Positions 12,084 through 23,746 of a stretch of 64,000 nucleotides of DNA are shown here, piece by piece. Where the stretch lies: assembly GCF_000149955.1 (NCBI RefSeq), contig NC_030989.1, positions 3,412,604 to 3,476,603 on the forward strand. Direction: 5' to 3'. The notes beneath the pieces were generated by a model. It did no database searches and was not told the DNA's origin. It saw nothing but the letters and a program-made list of their open reading frames with translations. The position numbers and the translations under genes were made by a program. Source of the DNA: Fusarium oxysporum f. sp. lycopersici 4287. Taxonomy: Eukaryota > Ascomycota > Sordariomycetes > Hypocreales > Nectriaceae. Position 1 is the first letter of the stretch, and every line of letters starts with the position of its first letter.

Positions 12084-12660
12084 AAGCTCCATGAGGACTG
12101 GTTTGCTGATGCTGATCTGACGAGACAAAGTACAAGAGCCTAGAAAGCTCCTCCTACCGGCATATAACGGGAACGATGAAATAGCTATCGTTGGTCTAGT
12201 TCCGGGAAGCAGCATCCGAGTCTTGGCTCTCAAGTTCCCCAGTGATGCCCACTTTGAAGATTTTATAATCACTGGCCGGGTTTTATCGTCACACCATTCT
12301 CATCCTCAGCAACCCTACAGACCTGCACTAGGGAGAAGAACCTATAGTTACAGCAGAATATTTTCCACGGGGGAAGCTATAATCTCCGAAGATAGAAAGG
12401 TCATCCAGACCAAGTCTTCAGTTGATTATAGAGTAGTTTTATAGAAGATAGGCTCTATGCATAATTTTTCACTGAACGCAGAAAAGCCAGATGAATGGAA
12501 TATACTTTCGCTAAATTTCGATCACTGGGTACATATGGGTAAGGGTATAAGGAGTGGTGACAAAGATTCTAGGATATATCTTCAAACATCCAGCTCAGAT
12601 GGCCTGAGGAGTACCATCAAACTTAATGGGATTGGAGGATACAATATGATAGAAGACTGA
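12084..12660 (+). pseudogene. decayed 3' continuation of the preceding STAND-type gene
   Basis: Directly after TGA at 12081-12083 the same frame continues with KLHEDWFADADLTRQ, then meets a TAG near 12140. A shifted frame from about 12145 then reads LLLPAYNGNDEIAIVGLVPG and on to 12660, broken only by a TAG at 12442-12444. The composition looks coding and propeller-like. I read this as the former C-terminal half of the gene, lost through two or three nonsense changes and one frameshift. No intron that repairs all the breaks is visible. A sequencing error could explain the frameshift but hardly every stop. Confidence 0.5.
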
Positions 12661-13125
12661 TATATGCACGTATCTGGTACTTACTTAGAAGATGTGACAA
12701 GAGATAGAGCATTCGTCAGAATTTGTTTCCAACTTGAATTTCTATCAGGCATTGCAACAATTAATTCTCCAAGTTAACGATGTGACTTCGAATTTCTAGT
12801 AAAGATTGAGTCCTCTTCCTCTCGGGATACTAGGTAGGAAGTGAGGAATATCATACAGCTGTAGGTGGATATAGCGAGGAACCAACAGAGCTGGTTGGAT
12901 TATTTGTTACAGCTTGGTGCCGGCGTGGGCAAGAACATTGGTCATGAATGATTAAAGTTAGGATTTAAAGGGACAAATCTGAAACGGTTGTCTTGAACTT
13001 GACCTTGGGTGGAATTAAAAGATAGGTTACGGGTCTAATGATAAAGTATGATGTCTCAACTGATACACCCGTCAAGAACTCGACCATGGTGATGATTTGC
13101 TTGATTCTCGAGACCGACTTTCATA
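12661..13125. other. intergenic between convergent genes
   Basis: AT-leaning spacer. I see nothing in it. Confidence 0.5.
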
Positions 13126-16100
13126 CTAGACTGGTGGCGACCATAGTCGATGCCCTTGCCAGAAATAGTCCTTCTTTGTTTGGCCACAATATGATCTCAA
13201 GTCTGCCATTTCTCTATCGCACCTGTCCAGGATCTCCTTCAGCGAATCTTCTGGGCTGATGGAACGAGCCCCACGGAACTTCAAAGCTGCTTCAGCAGCC
13301 TTTACAAGCCGAGCTGAGATCGACTCAGACTCAACAATATAAAGATGTCTGCTCGTCGGCGTGCCAAATGCAAGCGCTTTCATATAGGCCGCTGATCCAG
13401 GATCCGTAGGTGGTCCCACCAGTATGGTATCTTGGTGTGTCCAGCTCATAATATAATCCATCAGTGTTCTCGCGTCTATCTCAATTATCATGAATCTAGC
13501 TCGCCCAAGGAGACTATGGCCGGATCCTGGACCGAGCGCATCTGCTGGACGGAAGAATGTGTTGATACGATATCGTGGCGTCTCCGTTTCTAAATAGATA
13601 GGAAAGGTTGCTGCCATGTGAGCGCCCGCTCGACGAAAGGTTTGGAAGATGCCTGTGGCACGAGGATTCATATCATATAGTTCGTAGAAGTGGTTTGTCC
13701 GCTGTCTAATCACCCATTTTAGGATCGATATCAGAGATCTGAACCAGAGGCTTCCCATAGGGTGGCTAATATTCGTCCTGCGCATGGTCCAGTTTGGGTT
13801 GTAACCCTGCTCAAAGATGTTATCAATCATGTAAAGGGTCCCCAGTCGACCTAAACGTAGCCATTCATCGCATAGCAGGTCCAGGATACAGCAAATCGTG
13901 TCGTGTGAGACACAAGGTTCAAGAGTTTTTAGAGTTCCCAACACAAATGGACGATGGCCGCAGCGGAATGCACTTAACATGAATCGTCCCACGAAGTCTT
14001 TTGGGCCAAGCTCACTATCGTGATTCGCTGGTGGAGGAGATATGAATCCCTTTTTGTAGCTTCCAAGCGTAAGTTCGAGGAAGAAGCCGTAAATCCCAGG
14101 AGGGAACTCTTGCGATTCGTCCCATTCGTATAGCATTTTCAGAAAGTCCTCAGAGTCCCATATCGGCTTGAATCGGTTCATGGCTATTATGGCTTTGAAA
14201 CTCCGGCACAAAAGCTCTGCTCGAGGAATGCGGTAAGGTTGCCAGAGGCGCTGGCCCTCTTCAGTCTCGAAAATAAATTCTTCGGCGGACCTATGAGTAA
14301 ATACAACTGCCCAGCTAGAGGGTATCACCCCCAAAATCCCTGGACAACCAGAGTTCAGACGCTTCCGCATTACTTCTGTCTTTGCGTCCAGCTCGGCGTT
14401 TGGAACTTGGTCACCTAGGACAGCATATCTTTCTAGCAAGTCTGGCTCCATGACCATCATGCAATCGAAAGCTGTCACTTGCGAGAAGGGAGATTTCCTG
14501 GTAAACGCGATACGCATCAGATTGATAGCCGTAGATACATATTTTCGGTAGATAAGGAGATCTTCAGCTGAACGTCTCAAGATATCTCGATATAAACTCA
14601 TAAGATCTTTCGGCATATCATTCAGGCGCTGCTCGATTTCTTGTTCAGAATCCCCATTGTTTAGTCCCCGAACTAATGATTGGGTGACGAGTACAGCCCA
14701 TAGGAAGATACCCTCAGCCAGCTCCGCAACCTTCCAAGCCAACTCTGACAAATCTAGTTCTTGGGAGTCTAAAATGGTCAACTGACGTAAGTTGGCTTTG
14801 GAGTATTCGAATATATCGAGCCTTGTCAACTCGTGCATTTGGAGGTGTGGGTATCTTGAGAACTGATGTTTAAACAAGGGCTCTGGACGACTTGAGACGC
14901 AGATCTTGGTCTTGGGAGACACCATACTCTTGATGAATTGCAGAGTATCCAACGTATCTTGCCCTGGGCGTGCTTCGTCTAAAGCATCGACGAAGATACA
15001 GATTGTCTGAGATGTCTGATCCTGGTAGCTGTAGAGCGATTTGCAAAGTTGGTCCTGATCCCAGTCTGAGGGTGACGATTTACGGAATGTGGCAGTTGTG
15101 TCGTGAAGATAACCAATGAGATTGGGGTCGTGTGATAAAAGCTGATAAGCGATAGAGCATATAAGCCCCTTGAAAGACTTTTGCATAGAACTGCCTGGCT
15201 TCCAAAAGAAATGAGACACAATGACCACGTCCTCATGCCATTTCTCCAATGCCGCGAGAGTTCTGGGGTCGCTCAGAAGAAACTTCATTAGTGTGCTTTT
15301 CCCGGATCCTGGCTTTCCACTTATCCAATAAACCAGCTGGTCAGATGTGAGCCATGTCTTGAAATTGCCCCCGTCCTTTTCTGTGAGAGACGGCTCGAAG
15401 GTTTCATGTTCATGCGAGTGGTTGTCTACATTCAGATGTTTGGGAACACGAGGACGCTTTTCATAATAATCATGAGAGTCGCCAACTTCGTCGCTGTGTT
15501 CTCCGAGATCCGAATCCTGATCTGTTGACCCATCCGCTGCTTCTATCGAGTCGTTGTCCGATCTTCCACCGTCTGATGACCTGGAGTCAAAGGTCTGAGG
15601 GCGAGAGCCACCAAATATCCACTTCAGTGTGGAAGGGGCTTCTGAGGCGATAATAGATCTCCTTTGATTCATCTCTGGAAAGTGAAGACTTTTCAGAATA
15701 CGCTCTCGAAGCTCCTCTTCCTCAGCTTTGGCATCAATAATTCTATAATCATACTTCAGCATGGCGACGAGTTGTAATACAGAGAGTACTCACCGCTTTG
15801 TGGAGTTCCAGTATCCAAGAAATGCTTTGGTACAAGCTGCGGCACATACAGCACTGTAGTCTTGCCAGTCCTTGTTCTTATGGCTATCGGCGTAATCGCA
15901 AACACTCTTGATTACGATGCAAGGGAAGACCTCCCAGACTCCAACGCTCTCCATCTCGAAACCTATCACATTTTTCTCTCGTATGAGCCGGTCCCGGTCT
16001 TTTCCAGACTTCATCACTGTATCTCCAGAGGCGAATGTTCCAAAGTGTATCATCAAGCTCGGCTCCCTTTCGTCTTTATTATCTGGGATCTGACGTACAG

Positions 16101-16827
16101 CTTGCTTGATATCGCACCCAAGTTCTTCGCAGCTCGCTTTCAGTGCCTTGGAACAGACGGTGTCAGCATCTGTGCAGCAAGAGGCACAAACAGTGCATTC
16201 TCGTGAGTCTTGGTGCTTGTGACGATAGCCTGCAGGGAATAGGATATCCCTTGAACGTCCAGGATATGTGTCAGGTACGCGACCGACAAAATCACGACTA
16301 GCCCTCATCATCTTTTGCCTTTGACGTGCTGTGGTGAGTTTTGCTAGGAGACTTCTTATCTCTAAGTTAGGTCTTCCTAAGCTCTCGCTCAAAGTGTCCT
16401 TCATCTCAAACTTGTCTGGGAATCGACGGCCAAAATCATACTGCACGACACCAGTGCTGATAATGACATCGCCAAGAAATATTGGCGTGTCTTCATACAA
16501 AGGCGCGCCTCCACAGATTCCAACGACGAGTGCGAGGATGATGTTGGGGAAACTCATGCGACAGAAGGCAGCGATGTTTCCTGCTGCGACCTTTCCCATA
16601 CCAGGAAGGTGCGCTAACACCACATTGTGACTTCCGATGACGCCCGTTGAGTACGAGTTTGGGTCGCCCCGCGCTTTTCCAAAGGATGGACCGTTATCTT
16701 CATCCCAGTGGTGATCAAAAGAGGCAATCACGGCGTCGGCCTCAAGCGTCAGGGCACATATGATGGCGATTTCGAAATCATCGCGACTCTTCGGACGACG
16801 GGTCGTAGCTGGAGGCATACTAGGCAT
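13126..16827 (-). CDS. PNP-NACHT STAND receptor (nucleoside-phosphorylase-like domain fused to NACHT NTPase)
   Basis: Two exons (15794-16827 and 13126-15742) join across a 51-nt intron, GTGAGT to TATAG, into one 1216-residue protein. Residues about 15-340 are a PNP/UDP-phosphorylase-like domain: FEIAIICALTLEADAV, VVGICGG, then GFEMESVGVW and KSVCDYADSHKNKDW. The junction reads KRIIDAKAEEEELRERIL. An acidic linker leads to the NACHT domain with Walker A GKPGSGKSTL, Walker B ICIFVDALDEA and sensor-like KICVSSRPEP. The C-terminal ~500 residues show a helical region but no clear ankyrin, TPR or WD repeats. In fungal NLR-like proteins the PNP-like part is an N-terminal effector or sensor domain and NACHT drives nucleotide-dependent assembly. 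Ligand and effector activity are unknown. The frame is open throughout, so it appears intact. Confidence 0.88.
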
Positions 16828-18315
16828 TGACCTGATGAGTTGATTGAGGGAGCTTGTTCATGTTCTGTGCTGACATGAGGGAGCCTGATCAGGCTGGGCT
16901 CAGCCGCTCGAGATTCAGCTGACTTCATGCAGAGCCCTACCAATTGGGAACTCAGATGTTAACAAGGGCTTTGAAACAAAGCCAGCAATTGGACGAGGTA
17001 AATTCAACGCATATCTGTTTTTTTGATCTCATGGTGGCGCCTAAATATACCAAATCACCCTGGCAGGAGTTGAAATGCTTAAGCCTGACTTTGACATAGT
17101 GATTGATAAGAGAATAATTTTATATCGATTGTACTACTACAATTATGCTTACTTAGTCAAAATGGCTTACTACGGTAAAAGCTCTGCGATGCCATATTAT
17201 GGCCAAACTCTCCCTTGGGCTCTGAGTGAAATCAGGTAATAAAAATCGCTTTCTCTTGCACCTATTAGTTGTCTTATCCGAAAAGCTTCAGGCCATCATT
17301 GGAGAGGTTATTTCAGGCACAGCTGCTGACAAATGATGGGGAGGTCCTCGGACGATATTGACGAACAATTGATGAATTATGGGACTCGGGTTCTTCTGAC
17401 CAGGTATTGAATGGGAACTGTTCCTGCAAGTGTTGTTCTTGAGCGGGGAGGATGTGCTGATGCGTGGGGGTCATCGGAGCTCATCCGGGCGATCAATCCA
17501 GCATAAGTTGAAGATCAATCGCGATGCAACGGCTAAAGAAAAGATAGAAAAGAGAAGACCATTAACAAGATGAGAGTAGCACAAGTAGAAACTCAAAATA
17601 TCTCCAAGTTGATGTATATTTTCCGTGACTAAACCCGTTTATGTTCTCGTGTCCTCATCACCATCGCAAACCCCACGTTAGTGGTCATGCTGAACATGAA
17701 AATTGACCAGGATGTGCCGCGGCTGAAAAGCTGGGGTTACGTCAATAACAAGGAATGTGATGTCTTTCTAAAATCTTGTAATCTGTAGGCATTTCTTCGT
17801 GTGGAAGGCCATCTCGATAACTTGGATACTTTCAGTGGCTTTAACGTGTCGGGGAATCCGGCCTTGGAGGACAGTGTTTAGTGTGACGGATCAACCGATC
17901 TGCACCGAAAGATCAACACAGCCACGAACCTCGGGATCCGAAGGACGATCAAGATATTAGATGCTCTCTAGTCTTCGTCTATATCCCTTTAATTGTTGCC
18001 ATTTCCCTTGCTGTCGTTCGAAGGTTCTGAAGAGACCTTACGATGCTTACTCACATCAAATCGATGACTCCAACAAGTGACGCCATAGAATAAGCGGCAT
18101 CACAACAACCCCTGTCACAAGAACCGTAGATCACCGAACATGGCACGCGAGCCCCCCGCGCCCACCCAAAGACCAGAGTGGATTAGCACCTGAATTGCAC
18201 CATCAAACCCCGCGACTTCGCAACCCCCGGGGAGTTTCTTGTCCTGTTTTTTACTCCCTTCTCAATATCAAGCCACTGACGATCTCTGAATCCTTTCGTA
18301 TAATATAATATAACC
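16828..18315. other. intergenic, divergent promoters
   Basis: A 1.5-kb spacer upstream of the PNP-NACHT gene and the transporter. An AT-rich TATA-like run (TATAATATAATATAA) stands just before the transporter start. No gene or RNA recognised. Confidence 0.45.
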
Positions 18316-20100
18316 ATGCCGCCAGCCGAAAACTCAGAGGCTGGTCGTCTCTTGAAATCTCAACCTCGCGACTCTGCCTCCTACACCATGGCTGATAAGG
18401 AAGAGGAGCGTAAAGCCTACGGGGCGATTAATAATGATGGGAGGAGGAATAGTCTTGTCGACGCTGCTGATGATGAAGCGATTATTCCCAAGGGAGCTCT
18501 TGATCCGGTTTATGAGGCGAAAGCTCGTATTCTGAACCGTGCTGTAAGTTTTGGCCTCATCTTATTTGATCGGGTGGGCGTTAACATTGTCAGATTCAAG
18601 ATCTCGGTATGGGGCGGTATCAGTGGGAGCTTTTCGTCGTCATAGGCTTTGGCTGGGCGAGCGATAATCTCTGGCCAATCGTCACGTCGCTTATTCTTAC
18701 ACCTGTCGCCAATGAGTTCCGCGTAAGCAATCCGCCATATCTCACGCTGGCGCAGAACATTGGTCTGTTAGCCGGTGCGATGTTTTGGGGTTTTGGTTGT
18801 GATGTTTGTAAGTCATCGCCGCCCTGCACCCTTCGATTTCTGCTTATTAATTTTGGTAGTCGGTCGAAAATGGGCATTCAACATCACTCTCGGTCTTACA
18901 GCAATTTGGGGCCTCATTTCAGCCAGCGCCCCCAATTTCGCAGCTATCGGCATTTTCGACGCCTTATGGTCTTTTGGTGTTGGTGGAAATTTACCAGTTG
19001 ACTCGGCCATTTTTCTCGAGTTTCTACCAGCGTCGCATCAATACCTCCTCACGATTCTCTCGATTGACTGGGCTATTGCGCAAGTCATCGGTACACTCAT
19101 CGCATGGCCACTTTTGGGCAATTACACATGCGAGCAAGATACGGTCTGTCGACGAAAAGATAATATGGGCTGGCGATATTTTACCATCACGGTTGGTGGA
19201 CTAACACTTCTCATGTTCCTTGTGCGCTTTGTTCTGTTCAAGATCTACGAGTCACCCAAGTATCTCATGAGTAAGGGCCGCGATGAAGAGGCTGTTAGAG
19301 TTGTGCATACTGTTGCCAAGAAGAACGGGAAGACGTCAACGCTCAGTCTCGAGGATTTGAAGGCTTGTGAACCGGAGGGTTATGTTGCGCAGACAGATAC
19401 CAGCGCCGCGTTAAAGCGATATCTGGAGAAGGTCGACTTGTCGCATATCAAGGCTCTCTTCGTTACAAGAAAACTCGGCCTCAGTACAGGATTGATCATG
19501 GCAGTTTGGGCACTCATCGGTCTTGGATATCCCCTCTATAACGCCTTCATTCCGTATATTCAAGCGACTAAGGGTGCCGACTTTGGCGATGGAAGTACAT
19601 ACCTCACATACCGAAACAGTCTTATCATTGCTGTTCTTGGTGTGCCGGGTGCTCTTCTGGGAGGATGGCTTGTCGAATTACCACGACTGGGACGAAAGGG
19701 CACGCTGTCACTCAGCACCATACTTACCGGCGTCTTTCTCTACTGCTCCACGACTGCGACGACGAGCGATGCTTTACTAGGCTGGCAATGCGCTTTCAAC
19801 TTCTTCAGTAATATCATGTACGCGGTTCTGTACTCATTCACGCCAGAGCTGTTCCCTACACCTCATAGAGGAACCGGTAATGCGTTATGTGCGTCTTGTA
19901 ACAGAATCTTTGGTATCATGGCAGTAAGTTCACCGTCAAAACCTGTCTCAACCCAATACTGACTTTCACAGCCAATCATTGCCATCTTTGCAAACTTGGA
20001 AACGTCTGCCCCTGTATACACAAGTGGCGCATTATTCATAGCAGCTGGACTCTTGGTATTGATTATGCCTTTTGAGTCTAGAGGCAAAGCTGCACTATAA
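18316..20100 (+). CDS. MFS transporter, sugar/phosphate-like (SV2-type) family
   Basis: Four exons (18316-18543, 18594-18807, 18860-19923, 19972-20100) encode 544 residues. After a ~75-residue hydrophilic cytosolic N-terminus the protein has about 12 hydrophobic segments. The loop 2-3 signature appears as DVFGRKWAFN, formed across intron 2, and LGRKGTL is its second-half equivalent. FGVGGNLPVDSAIFLEFLP and TPELFPTPHRGTGNA are typical of the sugar/organic-ion porter branch related to SV2-like proteins. It is expected in the plasma or an internal membrane. The substrate cannot be told from sequence. It converges with the dehydrogenase gene, with only about 150 bases between them. Confidence 0.88.
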
Positions 20101-20246
20101 GCAGTAATGTGATACCGAATATATAATGATGGTATGAATGGCAAAAACACGAAGCGAAGCACTCTTTCAGGATTATTGATATAGCGTTTCGTGCACTAGT
20201 TGCACAGATTAATGATAAAAGACTGACGTCAGTCATGTTTCACTCT

Positions 20247-21314
20247 TTACTTCTTCTCATCCCGTTCTTTGACTAGATCTGTCTCAAAAGATAACCCAGA
20301 TTCTTTTCTCAGTATCCCATACATAGAAGAAGAATCAAGAGGTCTTCCCTCAGCTTCAGAGAACCGCTTCGCCTCTTTCAGATGCTTGATGGCCACTTCA
20401 GCAATCTCCAGCCTCGCTCCAGACTGTTCAGCAAGAGTAATTCCATGACCAACGTCCTTAATTGCTAGGTTTAGATCAGACCAAGGCCGGTCGCCTCTCG
20501 CTGGCATGTAAGCTCCGGTAGTAAGTCGTTGAGACATGGAAAGTGCCAGAGGACCGTATTGTTGCTGGATCAAAGCTTCGAGGTTTTTGCTGCCTAGGCC
20601 AGACTTTTCTGCTAGGACGTGGGCTTCTGCCACGACTTCCATCATACCAGCTGTGACGAAGTTTCTATCTTGTCATTAGCTCTGTTCGGATTTCGGGGGG
20701 GAGCACCTACCCTGCTGTTTTCATCTTGCTCGATAGTCTCACATCTTCACCAACTCGAATCACGCCTCTTCCCATGACTCCCTCCAAATATGGATTGATC
20801 TTCTCGACGGCGTCGTCAGGTCCAGCAACAATCCATAGCAGCTTTCCCTGCGCCGCAACAGGACTTGCTCCGAAGACAGGTGAGGCGATGAACTGAGCGC
20901 CCTTCTCATTCAAACGGGTTTGAGCTTTGGCCGAAGAGTCCGGGTGAACCGTTGAAGTATCCGCGATTACTTTCCCGGCGAGCTGTTCAGGGTCCTCAGT
21001 GTCAATGATTGTATCAAGAGTTGACTCGAGAGCTGAGTCGTCACTGAGAGATAGGAAGATGGTATCGCAATTTCCCACGAGGTCTTTAGCTGAGGGCGCA
21101 GGTTCAGCGCCAAGACTCTTGAGAGAGTCACCACGAGAGATAGTTCGGTTATAGTAAATCAGGTTGGGGGCGCCGGTTGAGGTTAAGTGTTTTTGGAGAT
21201 TTGTTGCCATAGGGAGGCCCATTGACCCCAGGCCTGCTTGTCAGTATTCTGATGTAAGGTAGGTGGTGAACGGAAAATGTACCTACCAATCCAACCAATT
21301 TGAGGAGACGCCAT
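20247..21314 (-). CDS. 3-hydroxyisobutyrate / 6-phosphogluconate dehydrogenase-like NAD(P) enzyme
   Basis: Three exons (21287-21314, 20711-21233, 20247-20664) encode 322 residues. The first intron falls inside the Rossmann glycine motif and restores GWIGLGSMGLPMA. VIADTSTVHP is the substrate-binding strand, FGASPVAAQGKLLWIVAG follows, and KMKTAGNFVTAGMMEV contains the conserved catalytic lysine region of the beta-hydroxyacid dehydrogenase family. The length fits the family at about 300 residues. No mitochondrial presequence is obvious, so it may be a cytosolic GLYR1/YihU-like reductase rather than the mitochondrial valine-pathway enzyme. The C-terminus is a charged run without a targeting tripeptide. 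Confidence 0.88.
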
Positions 21315-21871
21315 GGTGAATTTCAATTGTACTTTCAATGCAAAGGTAAAATCCACTGGTAGGGAAGTTAATTTTCTTATCTCAACCACAGTAGTTATAT
21401 GTCAGCAGTAGATTCATGATGACTCAAACTGGAGTTCTTCGGACCCAAACCCCGCAGCCTCGGACTTGACCCCGAGCCGTTGCAATATCTCTCAATCGCC
21501 AACAGTTCCGCCAGGGCCTATCTCTGTAATCTCTTATTTTTCTTTTAAGGAGGTAGTTTTATTATAAATACCCTTTTTTATTTTAGATGTAATTTCTGCT
21601 GCTATTACAGTCATCGAAGAGATTGGTGTTGGTGCCAAACTAGTGCTTTTTCCACCTAGTTAGGCTACCCTATTTTAAGTCAATTTCAGTAAACTCCCTC
21701 AACTCATAGGTAATTTGAAGTTGCTTTCGTCATAATGTCTACTTGAATTAAGTGAGATCTGAGCTCGAATCGGTGGCATTAAAACGAACTGGCAAATAAA
21801 GAAGTCTCAAGTTAAAGAGGATATATATCTAGATTTTCTCATTAAGTTTCAACCAATCATAAAGCAATTCC
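21315..21871. other. intergenic, AT-rich
   Basis: From about 21520 the sequence turns AT-rich with T runs. I see no gene before tRNA-Ala. Confidence 0.45.
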
Positions 21872-21970
21872 GGGCGAATGGTTTAGTGGTATAATACTCC
21901 CTTAGCATGTTCTATCCTCTGGAAGATTCATCTCTGGGAGTGGTCCAGGGTTCGATTCCCTGTTCGTCCA
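21872..21970 (+). tRNA. tRNA-Ala (AGC) with a 27-nt intron
   Basis: The acceptor stem GGGCGAA/TTCGTCC has one G-T pair and discriminator A. The anticodon stem is CTCCC/GGGAG around TTAGCA, anticodon AGC at 21904-21906. The intron is at about 21908-21934, one base 3' of the anticodon, the standard nuclear position. The T arm is CAGGG-TTCGATT-CCCTG. Removing 27 bases leaves a normal 72-nt tRNA. Confidence 0.92.
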
Positions 21971-21996
21971 ACATCGGTGGTTAAATTCCACTGTTA

Positions 21997-22554
21997 TCAC
22001 TCTTTTTTGCATCTTTTGAGAACTTTCCTTATTGTGATATCCTTGCATAATGCTGTGGCACCATAAATTTGTGAGCGACAGTCAGTGCTTGCTCTGGGTC
22101 CAGATGCTGCAACCTTATGCAGCCGCTCATCAAAGTTGGCATGCGATGTATTGGTCTTTTGGACGCCATTGGTAATAGAGAAAATACTTGTGTAGGTTTG
22201 ACAAGTGAAGTTCCTTTTCGAAATGCAAAAGTGAATGTCGAATGACCTATCCTGCGAAGTAGCGTTGTACCATGTTTGAACACCTCTGATTCTCGATGCC
22301 CATTCTCTGGCTCGAAGATCCAACTGGCCAAAGAATGTTTGGTTGGTCACATCAGCACATCTTAATCGAGGCCCCTGGTATTTGAGGGTATAACTGTAGT
22401 TTTGGTGCTTCGCAGGCATTTGAAGGATCGTGTTATCGTATATAGAAGCTGTGACAGTCCTGTAAGTGCCTTGAGTGACGCCTCCAAATGTGTCGCCAAC
22501 TCCGGAATCATTGGCCACTTGGCGATGTGAAAGCAAGGCCCAATTTACAAATGG
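21997..22554 (-). pseudogene. fragment of a large fungal membrane protein (probable relic)
   Basis: An open frame of about 185 codons has no clear ATG. It reads VPFVNWALLSHRQVANDSG, then NYSYTLKYQGPRLRCADVTN, and ends 26 bases before the tRNA-Ala gene. The Asn-rich, Cys-containing segment resembles the extracellular loop of a family of large fungal integral membrane proteins of unknown function. The same frame has a TGA at about 22590 upstream, and no transmembrane segments follow downstream. I therefore read it as a truncated relic. The family assignment rests on general resemblance and is weak. Confidence 0.35.
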
Positions 22555-22899
22555 TACGCCCTCATCTTGAGTGCCAACTGAGGTTCATATATTCGTAGAA
22601 AGCCTCGCTGGGGGAATAATGGCAGACAATGGGATACACCTGTCAAAGTTCAGCATTTTAAAGGCCTGAAGATAGAGTGGGCCTAGGGAAGAAACATATA
22701 AGTTGCTAGTGCTTGGCCCCCCAGGTCTTGGAACATGAAATCTGACATAAGCCCGTGGAATCCTTCGGATCTGAGTCTCACCATCAACGGAGCCGTTAAT
22801 TTACCCCTCACAGACTTGGATGTAGCATAACCTCGAAGGCTTCATCACGGCTATTTGAGCTTCGTTAAACTTTCCGTCACCTCGAACTTTAACTCGGAT
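22555..22899. other. intergenic, upstream of the hydrolase
   Basis: Promoter side of the alpha/beta hydrolase. It may include further decayed sequence of the membrane-protein relic on the minus strand, but nothing firm. Confidence 0.35.
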
Positions 22900-23746
22900 A
22901 TGGCTGCTGTTCTTGCAGCCGCAAGACCTGCCCTGGTGATCGTATCTGGCAACTTCAGCTTACCTCGATTCTGGAGCGCCATCCAGCGGTCAATTGAAGA
23001 CAAGGGCTATCCCGTCGAAGTTGTTCCTCTTCAGTCTTCTCGTGAGGAAAGGATTGATCCTGCGCCAGGTTTGGCTGATGACGTAAAGGAGGCTCAGTCA
23101 GTTCTGAACAAGCACATTAACCAAGGAAAAGATGTTGTCATGCTTATGCATTCATATGGCGGGATGGTCGGAACTGAAGCGACTCGCGGCTTGAGTCGCA
23201 ACGAGCGAGAAAAGGCAGGTCTAAAGGGTGGGATAACACACCTGATCTTTCTGGCTGCGATCTTTGCACCTCCTGGCAAAAGTGCTCGGGGGCTATATGA
23301 AGCCAACCCAGGCCGTTATCCCCGGCGCGAGGTACATGAGACTTTGATGTGTGATTGCATTTGAACTAATTGTAACTACGCAGGGCGACTATCTTATATG
23401 CGATGAAGACACAGCCATGTGCTTCTACAGCGATCTCACAAAGGAGCAAGGCCAACAACTAGCTCAGGACGCTTCCAAGATTTCTCAGGCCGTCAGGGTC
23501 TTCGGCGATGAGCAGACATACGATGGCTTCCACAAACTAATTCCATCCAGCTATATCCTGACTAAGAAGGATGTGCTTGTTCCCGAACCAGCTCAGAGGC
23601 AGTTCATTTCACGACTGGAAGAGAACGGAGGCCGACCTGTCCCTGTTTTTGAGCTTGATACGTCTCACTCGCCTCACCAAACGGATCCCCAGCTGCTGAC
23701 GAGAACTTTGGATAAGATTCTAGAGCAGGAGTATGGATCAGAGTGA
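22900..23746 (+). CDS. alpha/beta hydrolase-fold protein
   Basis: Two exons (22900-23331 and 23384-23746) encode 264 residues. The first ATG of the frame is used. ALVIVSGNF is the first core strand with an oxyanion-hole turn. LMHSYGGMVG is the nucleophile elbow with the catalytic serine. ELDTSHSPHQTDP provides the C-terminal histidine. The small size, short cap and lack of signal peptide fit the esterase/methylesterase-like AB_hydrolase group, likely a cytosolic esterase or lactonase. The substrate is unknown. Confidence 0.85.
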
